From NCBI GenBank assembly GCA_025464735.1, contig JAODMX010000111.1, forward strand, positions 1 to 7,109: 7,109 nucleotides of DNA, in the 5' to 3' direction. Numbering within the stretch: the stretch's first letter is position 1; each line of letters begins with the position of its first letter. The position numbers and the translations under genes were made by a program. The notes under the pieces were generated by a model, which searched no databases, was not told the origin of the DNA, and was given only the letters and a program-made list of their open reading frames with translations. Of this stretch, positions 1 through 4,641 are shown piece by piece. This DNA comes from Frondihabitans sp. Its GTDB lineage: Bacteria; Actinomycetota; Actinomycetes; Actinomycetales; Microbacteriaceae.

Positions 1-645
1 TACGAGCAGATGGCCGGGCTGACCCAGGAGCTGGTCCAGAACGCGGCTCTCGCCGTCTCCGGATCCCACGTGGTCACCTGGGCCGACGGCACCCTCTACG
101 ACCTCGGCGGTGAGTGGGAGCGCCTGCCGATGTACGAGTCGCTCTCGTCCGCCTCCGGCATTCACATCACCCCGGACACCCCCTTGGGTGTCCTGCAGGC
201 GCTCGCGTCTGACGTGGGCATCTCCGTGCCGCAGGAGACCCACGGGAAGCTCGTCGAGGAGCTCTGGGAGCACTTCGTCAAGGGCACGCTCGAGCGGCCG
301 ACGTTCGTCACCGACTTCCCGATCGACACGTCCCCTCTGGTGCGGGCGCACCGGTCGAAGCCGGGCGTCGTCGAGAAGTGGGATCTCTACATCCGCGGCT
401 TCGAGCTGGCGACCGGTTACTCCGAGCTCGTCGACCCGGTCGTGCAGCGGGAGCGCTTCGTCGAGCAGGCGACCCTCGCGGCTCGAGGTGACGTCGAGGC
501 GATGCGTCTCGACGAGGAGTTCCTCCGCGCGCTCGAGTACGGGATGCCGCCTTCGGGCGGGATCGGCATGGGCATCGATCGCCTGCTGATGGCGATCACG
601 GGCCTGGGCATTCGCGAGACGATCCTCTTCCCGCTGGTGAAGTAG
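1..645 (+). CDS. lysS: Lysyl-tRNA synthetase, class II, C-terminal part (5' end outside window)
   Basis: Cytosolic class II aminoacyl-tRNA synthetase that activates lysine with ATP and charges tRNA-Lys. The frame is open from base 1 and gives 214 residues of the catalytic domain; the anticodon-binding OB domain and class II motifs 1 and 2 lie upstream. The first visible residues (YEQMAGLTQEL) fit the segment just after motif 2. The lysine-pocket stretch reads ELATGYSELVDP, and the substitution of Thr where E. coli has Asn fits the form I recall from actinobacterial LysRS. Class II motif 3 (GGIGMGIDRLLM, bases 556-591) is intact, and the protein ends in the usual RETILFPLVK. The ATG at base 10 is an internal methionine, not the start. 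No clear terminator follows the stop; the next gene appears to have its own promoter. Identification is near certain. Confidence 0.97.
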   Translation, partial: YEQMAGLTQELVQNAALAVSGSHVVTWADGTLYDLGGEWERLPMYESLSSASGIHITPDTPLGVLQALASDVGISVPQETHGKLVEELWEHFVKGTLERPTFVTDFPIDTSPLVRAHRSKPGVVEKWDLYIRGFELATGYSELVDPVVQRERFVEQATLAARGDVEAMRLDEEFLRALEYGMPPSGGIGMGIDRLLMAITGLGIRETILFPLVK

Positions 646-693
646 CGCGCTCGGATCCGGGCGTCGTGGAGTCTCGATGCCGACCGACCCCGT

Positions 694-729
694 TCGACAG
701 AGGGGGCGGGGCGACGTAACCTAGATCCG
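694..729 (+). promoter_or_regulatory. Predicted promoter of a leaderless transcript
   Basis: A -35-like TCGACA (694-699) is followed after 17 bases by TAACCT (717-722), which fits the actinobacterial -10 pattern TANNNT. Six bases later comes the GTG start at 729, so transcription would begin at or next to the first base of the codon. No Shine-Dalgarno sequence precedes the GTG. Box spacing and position agree with leaderless mRNAs, which are common in actinobacteria. The transcription start itself is inferred. Confidence 0.55.
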
Positions 730-965
730 TGCCCCACTCCGTGATCGGCGGGATCGTGTATTCCGTCGCCCCGACCATCCTCGTCGGGCTCATCTTCTGG
801 TTCGCTATGCGCGCCATCTTCCGCGCCGACCGCACGGAGCGCGCCGCATACACCGCCATCGAGGCCGAAGAGCGCGCTCGCGCCGAGGCCGAAGAGGGCG
901 CCTTGCGTGCTGTCACGCCCGTCGTCCCGGTCACTCCCGCGACGGCGGCCGCGACCGAAGGCTGA
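729..965 (+). CDS. Small single-pass membrane protein (78 aa), function unknown
   Basis: I do not recognise a named family. The protein has a hydrophobic segment at about residues 5-31 (IGGIVYSVAPTILVGLIF followed by WFAMRAIF), then a strongly charged, probably helical Arg/Glu/Ala-rich stretch at about 32-60, and a Pro/Val/Ala/Thr tail. This predicts one membrane helix near the N-terminus. The positive residues right after the helix (FRADR) suggest a cytoplasmic C-terminus by the positive-inside rule. The GTG start is chosen because a -10-like TAACCT lies six bases upstream and there is no ribosome-binding site, pointing to a leaderless message. Codon use is rich in G/C at third positions, like its neighbours, which supports real coding. 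An intrinsic terminator follows 33 bases after the stop, so the gene is probably a monocistronic unit after lysS. Confidence 0.7.
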   Translation: MPHSVIGGIVYSVAPTILVGLIFWFAMRAIFRADRTERAAYTAIEAEERARAEAEEGALRAVTPVVPVTPATAAATEG

Positions 966-998
966 GCTGTGCCGGGGTGATTGCGCCCGGAGTTCTTG

Positions 999-1029
999 CG
1001 CCCCGGATCCTTGGTTCCGGGGCGTTTTT
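999..1029 (+). terminator. Intrinsic terminator
   Basis: A perfect 9-bp stem (CGCCCCGGA at 999-1007 with TCCGGGGCG at 1016-1024) and an 8-base loop are followed directly by five T residues (1025-1029). It is the only textbook rho-independent terminator in the window. It separates the 78-residue membrane protein gene from the sigma factor leader region. Confidence 0.88.
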
Positions 1030-1221
1030 CGTTCGCCACCTGGAGGACTCCGTTGTACCCCGAAAATGACGCACTCGACGTGCGACAGATGTCTGCCCGC
1101 TACTTCGCGTTAACCCCGGACGTCCCCCGAACCTTGGTAAATGTTCGCGTATTGACTGCAAATAGCCGAGAATTCGTACCCCGAAAGTTGCATCGAATCC
1201 CTACACCCGGGTGAGGGCGGC

Positions 1222-1238
1222 TGTCAAAGATTTTGACA
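1222..1238. promoter_or_regulatory. Perfect 17-bp palindrome, operator-like, containing a consensus -35 box
   Basis: TGTCAAA and TTTGACA are perfect inverted arms around a GAT centre. The right arm contains consensus TTGACA on the plus strand (1233-1238), and the left arm contains the same hexamer on the minus strand. This is the length and symmetry expected of a dimeric repressor or activator site. It does not match the LexA, ClgR, HspR or Rex consensus sequences as I know them, so no regulator is assigned. Confidence 0.45.
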
Positions 1239-1379
1239 CCCCGTACCCCATTCGGGCCAGATTCCTGTGAGCAGGCCGGGAGATTACTTGAGAAAGACCT
1301 GAACGATTTCGGCATCGGCCGTCACCACCGCTTGACTCGTAGTGCGGCAACCGAGCCCCACAGGCTTTGGCGCCGAACC

Positions 1380-1411
1380 GTCCTCACCAGGGATCGTCCT
1401 CACTAGGGATA
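1380..1411 (+). repeat. 16-bp imperfect tandem repeat before the sigma gene
   Basis: GTCCTCACCAGGGATC (1380-1395) is followed immediately by GTCCTCACTAGGGATA (1396-1411), with 14 of 16 positions identical. The second copy ends 14 bases before the sigma factor ATG and runs into the purine-rich ribosome-binding region. It could be a slippage duplication or a pair of binding sites; the sequence does not decide. Confidence 0.7.
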
Positions 1412-1425
1412 GAGAGAAGAAGAGC

Positions 1426-2460
1426 ATGTCGGTTGCAGTTGATCACCACGTCCGCGAGAGCACTTCAGGCGCCACAAGCGCCGCTACCACGACGAGTACC
1501 GATGACGACGCCGAGGTCGAAGTCCTCGGGCAGGTTCGAGGAGCAAGCACCGATCAGGTTGGCGACTACCTTCGCCACATCGGCCGCATGCCTCTCCTCG
1601 ACGCTGCCGAGGAGACCGAGATCGCGCGTCGCATCGAGGTCGGCCTCTTCGCCGAAGAGAAGCTTGCAGAACTCGATGCCGCTGGCCCCGTCAGCGCCTC
1701 CGACCGCAGCGACTACCGCTGGCTGATCCACGACGGCGAACGCGCGAAAGACCGCATGATCACCGCGAACCTCCGCCTCGTCGTGTCGATTGCGAAGCGC
1801 TACACGCAGCGCGGCCTTCCGTTCATGGATGTCATCCAGGAGGGCAACCTCGGCCTGGTGCGGGCGGTCGAGAAGTTCGACTACACGCAGGGGTACAAGT
1901 TCTCCACCTACGCCACCTGGTGGATCCGGCAGGCGATCGCCCGCGGCCTGGCCGACAAGGCGCGTGCAATCAGGATCCCGGTTCACACCGTCGAGCGCAT
2001 CAACCGCATCTCCCGCGCCGAGCGCGACCTGACCGTCGACCTGGGTCGCGCGCCGACCGTCGACGAGGTCGCCGCCGAGGTGGCCATGGAGGTGGCGGAC
2101 CTGATCGACCTCAAGTCGCGCTCGCACGAGCCGGTGTCGATCCACACGGTCGTCGGCGACGCGGAAGACAGCGAGCTGGGCGACTTCATCGAAGACGAAG
2201 AGACCCCGTCGCCGGGCGCTGCAACCGAGTCCTCGCTGCTGAACCGCGACATCCACCAGCTCGTCGAGGCTCTGCCCGAAGACGAGGCCCGCGTGATCCG
2301 CATGCGCTTCGGCCTCGACGACGACCAGCCGATGACCCTCGACGAGATCTCGAAGCGCGTGCACTCGTCGCGACAGGCGGTCTCGCGCGTGGAGTCGCGC
2401 GCGCGCCTCCGGATGTTCGCGAAGGCCGTCTCGCAAGACTTGCAGCTCTACTTGCAGTAG
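1426..2460 (+). CDS. RNA polymerase sigma factor, sigma-70 family group 2 (SigB/HrdB-like)
   Basis: Promoter-specificity subunit of RNA polymerase, 344 residues. Regions in order: a short Ser/Thr-rich N-terminus (1-40), region 1.2 (about 42-75), region 2 (about 105-187, with LRLVVSIAKRYTQRG, DVIQEGNLGLVRAVEKFDY and YATWWIRQAIARG), region 3 (about 187-265) and region 4 (about 270-340, with RVIRMRFGLDDDQPMTLDEI). The absence of a long acidic or Lys-rich N-terminal extension fits a group 2 factor better than the primary actinobacterial SigA. ATG 1426 is chosen because a purine-rich AGAGAGAAGAAG lies just upstream; the in-frame GTG at 1342 has no such signal. Region 4.2 is unusual: the canonical TRERIRQIE is SRQAVSRVE here (315-323). 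In region 2.4 the Thr that contacts the -12 base pair is Ala172. Promoter preference may therefore differ from the main sigma factor. The His187/Glu190 pair for extended -10 contact is kept. The family is certain; its exact role is not. Confidence 0.93.
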   Translation: MSVAVDHHVRESTSGATSAATTTSTDDDAEVEVLGQVRGASTDQVGDYLRHIGRMPLLDAAEETEIARRIEVGLFAEEKLAELDAAGPVSASDRSDYRWLIHDGERAKDRMITANLRLVVSIAKRYTQRGLPFMDVIQEGNLGLVRAVEKFDYTQGYKFSTYATWWIRQAIARGLADKARAIRIPVHTVERINRISRAERDLTVDLGRAPTVDEVAAEVAMEVADLIDLKSRSHEPVSIHTVVGDAEDSELGDFIEDEETPSPGAATESSLLNRDIHQLVEALPEDEARVIRMRFGLDDDQPMTLDEISKRVHSSRQAVSRVESRARLRMFAKAVSQDLQLYLQ

Positions 2461-2465
2461 CCCTG

Positions 2466-2491
2466 CCCGGCCTGCCGGCCCGGCCTGCCGG
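2466..2491 (+). repeat. 13-bp GC-only-rich perfect tandem duplication after the sigma gene
   Basis: CCCGGCCTGCCGG occurs twice head to tail (2466-2478 and 2479-2491), five bases after the sigma factor stop. It continues into further GGCC/CCGG-rich sequence up to 2508. The tract is self-complementary in many registers and could fold in RNA. It may be replication slippage in a GC-rich spacer. Confidence 0.75.
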
Positions 2492-2505
2492 CCGGCCCGG
2501 CCCGG

Positions 2506-2569
2506 GCCTCGAGTGGACGCTTCTCGACGCCCGCCGGGCCGAAAACGTCGAGAAGCGTCCACTCGAGGC
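2506..2569. repeat. Perfect 24-bp inverted repeat; possible terminator or REP-like palindrome
   Basis: Bases 2506-2529 are exactly complementary in reverse to 2546-2569, with a 16-base loop that ends GAAAA. Inner arm sequence: CTTCTCGACG and CGTCGAGAAG. A transcript reading out of the sigma gene would form a very stable hairpin, but no T tract follows, so it is not a canonical intrinsic terminator. U-less hairpins have been proposed as terminators in actinobacteria. Perfect arms of this length are also typical of dispersed palindromic elements. Which applies depends on copy number in the genome. Confidence 0.75.
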
Positions 2570-2584
2570 GCGCTGGGGTGGGGA

Positions 2585-2611
2585 GGACGCGCGCGTCCCC
2601 TCGTGAGAGGG
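2585..2611. repeat. Two adjacent short dyads in the same spacer
   Basis: A 14-bp perfect palindrome, GGACGCGCGCGTCC (2585-2598), is followed without a gap by a hairpin CCCTC-GTGA-GAGGG (2598-2611) whose GTGA loop fits the GNRA tetraloop pattern. The two share base 2598. Together with the 24-bp inverted repeat they make the gap between the sigma gene and the next gene unusually rich in potential secondary structure. No clear promoter or ribosome-binding site for the downstream gene is seen between here and its ATG at 2688. Confidence 0.5.
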
Positions 2612-2687
2612 TGAGGATAAGTCAGCGCGGAGGCGCGGGGGTGTGGAGAAGTGCAGAGCGCGAGGCGAGCGCCGGCAGCATTGATGG

Positions 2688-3593
2688 ATGACCGACACAC
2701 TTCCTCCATTGCTTCGTGCCGCGGCCTTCCGTTTTGGCGAGGCGCGCAGCATGGGGGTGCCGGAGCGGCGTCTCGGTCACGACGATCTGGTCCGGCCTCA
2801 TCGGGGCGTCCGCAGTGCCCGTCCGGGCAGAACGATGCGGGATCGTTGCGCGAATCTCCTGCCCGTGCTGCCGGATGGCGCCGCTTTCAGCCACGTGACG
2901 GCAGCGCGCCTCTGGGGGCTGCCGCTTTCGCGTCGAGAAGAGTCCGCGTCTCTGCATGTCGTCAGCCGCTCGGGGCAGCATCCACGCCGACCGGGGGTCA
3001 TCGCGCACCGTGTCAACCACTTCGTCGGGGCGATTGTCGCTGGCATGCCGGTCGTGGCTCCACCGCTGGCGTGGGCGCAGTGCGCGGAGGTGCTCGAGCT
3101 CGACGAGCTCGTCGCCCTGGGCGACGCGCTCGCCGGGCGGTGGTCGCCGGAGGCGGCAGCGCGAGAGGTGCCACTTGGCGAGCTTGAGCGCGCGGTTGAA
3201 GCGTGGGGGAGCCGTCGCGGGGCCCGACGCCTGAGGGAGGCGCTCGACCTCGTTCGCCCCGACGTGTGGTCGCCGAAAGAAACCGAGCTGCGGCTGCTGC
3301 TCGTGCGAGCCGGGGTCCCCGAGCCACCCGGCCTCAACGCCTCGATTGCCGACGCTGCCGGGAACGTCATCGGCCACGGCGACCTCGTCTGGCCCGAGCG
3401 CCGACTCGTCGTCGAGTACGAGGGCGACCACCACCGCACGGACCGCTGGCAGTGGCGCAGCGACGTCGCGAAGTACGAGCGCTACAGCGACGAAGGGTGG
3501 CGGGTGGTGCGCGCGACCGACGACGACCTGGTGACCCCAGGGATCCTTGTGGCCCGGATCACTCGCCACCTCGGCTCCGAGACGGTACGGTAA
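2688..3593 (+). CDS. DUF559-type protein with AbiEi-like N-terminal region and endonuclease-like C-terminal domain
   Basis: 301 residues. The N-terminal part (about 8-45, RFGEARSMGVPERRLGHDDL then VRPHRGVR) resembles the winged-helix region of AbiEi-type antitoxin-like proteins. The middle has the family signature FSHVTAARLWGLPL (67-80). The C-terminal part (about 193-296) looks like a DUF559/Vsr-like PD-(D/E)XK nuclease fold: Glu198 in SPKETELR, Asp232 in GHGDLVWP, Glu243-Tyr-Glu245 in VVEYEGDHHR, and a final GWRVVRATDDDL. The usual Lys of the E-x-K motif is Glu245, so catalysis is not assured. Such proteins are common in actinobacteria, often as several copies, and their role is unknown; a DNA-related or defence-related function is only inferred. 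No AbiEii-type toxin is next to it, so it should not be called a toxin-antitoxin pair. ATG 2688 lacks a good Shine-Dalgarno sequence; no better in-frame start was found. Confidence 0.85.
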   Translation: MTDTLPPLLRAAAFRFGEARSMGVPERRLGHDDLVRPHRGVRSARPGRTMRDRCANLLPVLPDGAAFSHVTAARLWGLPLSRREESASLHVVSRSGQHPRRPGVIAHRVNHFVGAIVAGMPVVAPPLAWAQCAEVLELDELVALGDALAGRWSPEAAAREVPLGELERAVEAWGSRRGARRLREALDLVRPDVWSPKETELRLLLVRAGVPEPPGLNASIADAAGNVIGHGDLVWPERRLVVEYEGDHHRTDRWQWRSDVAKYERYSDEGWRVVRATDDDLVTPGILVARITRHLGSETVR

Positions 3594-3636
3594 ATGGCAG
3601 ACACGTCGAGCCGACCAGATGAAAGGGGTGATGAGC

Positions 3637-3696
3637 ATGATTGCCGCACGTTGGACGACCCAGCAGCCCTCATCCCCCGAGGTCGCCGCCCTCTAG
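3637..3696 (+). CDS. Candidate 19-codon upstream ORF (leader peptide) before the RIO kinase
   Basis: ATG 3637 is preceded by AAAGGGG (3622-3628) at 8 bases, a better ribosome-binding site than most real genes in this window have. An in-frame ATG at 3631 would give 21 codons. The peptide (starting MIAARWTTQQPSSP and ending EVAAL) ends at TAG 3694-3696, 45 bases before the kinase TTG. It shows no run of a single amino acid that would indicate classical amino-acid attenuation. Its last Ala codons form the left arm (GCCGCC, 3685-3690) of a possible hairpin with GGCGGC (3715-3720). Function is inferred only; it may be chance. Confidence 0.3.
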   Translation: MIAARWTTQQPSSPEVAAL

Positions 3697-3741
3697 TCCC
3701 TGTCAAGGGCGCACGGCGGCCTCCGTCTCTGGAGACTTCCG

Positions 3742-4614
3742 TTGACTTTTTCCGACGATTTCGTCGTTCCCACTTTCTCTGCCGCCGAGATCGGCGACGG
3801 CCAACGCTGGTCCACCTGGCCGGCGACAACCCCCACCGAGAGGGGTCCCCGACCCTTCCCCGCCTGGATCGTGACCAGCGCGGCCGCGATCGACACCGAG
3901 CTCGGCATCGTCAAGACCGGGAAAGAAGCCGATGTCTTCCTGATCGAGCGGGCGGTGCCCGCGGACGTCGTTCTCAGCGACGGGAGCGCAGGATCCTGCG
4001 TGCTCGCCGCGAAGCGCTACCGCAACTCCGAAAACAGCGACTTCCATCGCTCCACGCAGTACCGCGAAGGCCGACGCACCCGCAACACTCGCGATGGTCG
4101 TGCCATGGCGCGGGGCTCGTCGCACGGGCGAGCGGTCCAGGCGGGCCTCTGGGCCGCGGCCGAGTTCGAGGCTCTCGGGCGGATGTTCGCGCGCGGTGTC
4201 GCCGTCCCGTACCCGGTGCAGATTTCGGGCACCGAGATCCTGATGGAGTTCATCGGCGACACGTCTGCCGACGGGGGTCGGACGGCCGCACCCCGGCTCG
4301 CCCAGGTGCAGGACGACGGCGCGGCTCTCTGGCCGCTCTTCGAACAGGTCACCGAGATCCTGCTCGGCTTCGCGGAGGCCGGCTGTGCCCACGGCGACCT
4401 GTCGCCCTACAACCTGCTGGTGCACGAGGGGCGGGTCGTGGCGATCGATGTGCCGCAACTGGTCGACGTCGTGAGCAATCCGAACGGGGTCGGCCTCCTC
4501 GAACGAGACTGCCGCAACGTGTGCGACTGGTTCGCCAGGCGCGGTTTCGAGCGCGATGCCGAGCAGGTCTTCGCGGAGTGCCTGAGCGCGGTGTTCGGCG
4601 GCACGAGGTACTGA
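3742..4614 (+). CDS. RIO1-family serine/threonine protein kinase
   Basis: 290-residue atypical protein kinase or ATPase of the RIO family, presumably cytosolic as no signal peptide or membrane segment is visible. The nucleotide-binding loop is KTGKEADVF (58-66) and the ATP-anchoring lysine is Lys91 in AAKRYR. The RIO1-type insert follows (FHRSTQYREGRRTRNTRDGR, then AMARGSSHGRA). The helix-C and hinge region includes EFEALGRMFARGVAVPYPV and ILMEFIGD. The catalytic loop is HGDLSPYNLLV (Asp219, Asn224), and the metal-binding Asp236 lies in IDVPQLVD, followed by NPNGVGLLERDCRN. All catalytic residues are present, so an active enzyme is expected. In archaea and eukaryotes RIO1 acts in small ribosomal subunit maturation; bacterial roles are poorly known and no substrate can be inferred here. 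The TTG start is supported by GGAGA (3731-3735) six bases upstream. The gene converges on the NAD kinase with an eight-base gap. Confidence 0.92.
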   Translation: MTFSDDFVVPTFSAAEIGDGQRWSTWPATTPTERGPRPFPAWIVTSAAAIDTELGIVKTGKEADVFLIERAVPADVVLSDGSAGSCVLAAKRYRNSENSDFHRSTQYREGRRTRNTRDGRAMARGSSHGRAVQAGLWAAAEFEALGRMFARGVAVPYPVQISGTEILMEFIGDTSADGGRTAAPRLAQVQDDGAALWPLFEQVTEILLGFAEAGCAHGDLSPYNLLVHEGRVVAIDVPQLVDVVSNPNGVGLLERDCRNVCDWFARRGFERDAEQVFAECLSAVFGGTRY

Positions 4615-4641
4615 GACACGCCCTAGTGCTGCCGCGCGAAC
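4593..4641. terminator. Possible bidirectional hairpin across the convergent gene ends
   Basis: GTTCG-GCGGCA (4593-4603) can pair with TGCCGC-g-CGAAC (4630-4641): 11 base pairs with one bulged G, enclosing both stop codons. The site could terminate both convergent transcripts. There is no T tract on either strand, the loop is 26 bases, and both arms are in coding sequence, so the evidence is weak. Confidence 0.3.

Larger units (their letters stand above)
1030..1425 (+). promoter_or_regulatory. Long upstream/leader region of the sigma factor gene
   Basis: About 400 bases lie between the terminator and the sigma factor ATG. The stretch is visibly richer in A/T than the genes beside it. It holds three TTGAC hexamers that could be -35 boxes (TTGACT at 1152, TTGACA at 1233, TTGACT at 1332). 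None has a convincing TANNNT -10 box at 16-19 bases; CAGATT at 1258 is the nearest for the second, with a 19-base spacer. It also contains four copies of a GTNCCCC motif, the 10-bp palindrome CACCCGGGTG (1204-1213), a 17-bp palindrome (1222-1238) and a 16-bp tandem repeat just before the ribosome-binding site. Its length and density of dyads suggest multi-input control of the sigma gene. A 53-codon ORF (TTG at 1053 to TGA at 1214) has a good GGAGGA signal but untypical codon use, so it is not called as a gene. Confidence 0.5.

Noticed and set aside
646..728. Terminator after lysS
   Set aside because: Only a short CCCC/GGGG pairing is possible and no T tract follows, so termination there cannot be supported.
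1342..1425. Earlier GTG start for the sigma factor, adding 28 residues
   Set aside because: No ribosome-binding site precedes it, and the extension has no conserved sequence. ATG 1426 has a purine-rich signal.
1465..2709. 414-codon minus-strand open frame over the sigma gene
   Set aside because: It is antisense to a clearly identified sigma factor, with low-complexity Arg/Val/Asp-rich sequence, no start signal and no domain.
2688..3593. Toxin-antitoxin system from the AbiEi-like N-terminus
   Set aside because: No nucleotidyltransferase (AbiEii-like) toxin gene is adjacent; the neighbours are a sigma factor and a RIO kinase. Solo DUF559 proteins of this kind are common.
2622..3638. 338-codon minus-strand open frame over the DUF559 gene
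   Set aside because: The plus-strand frame has recognisable motifs throughout; this one has none.
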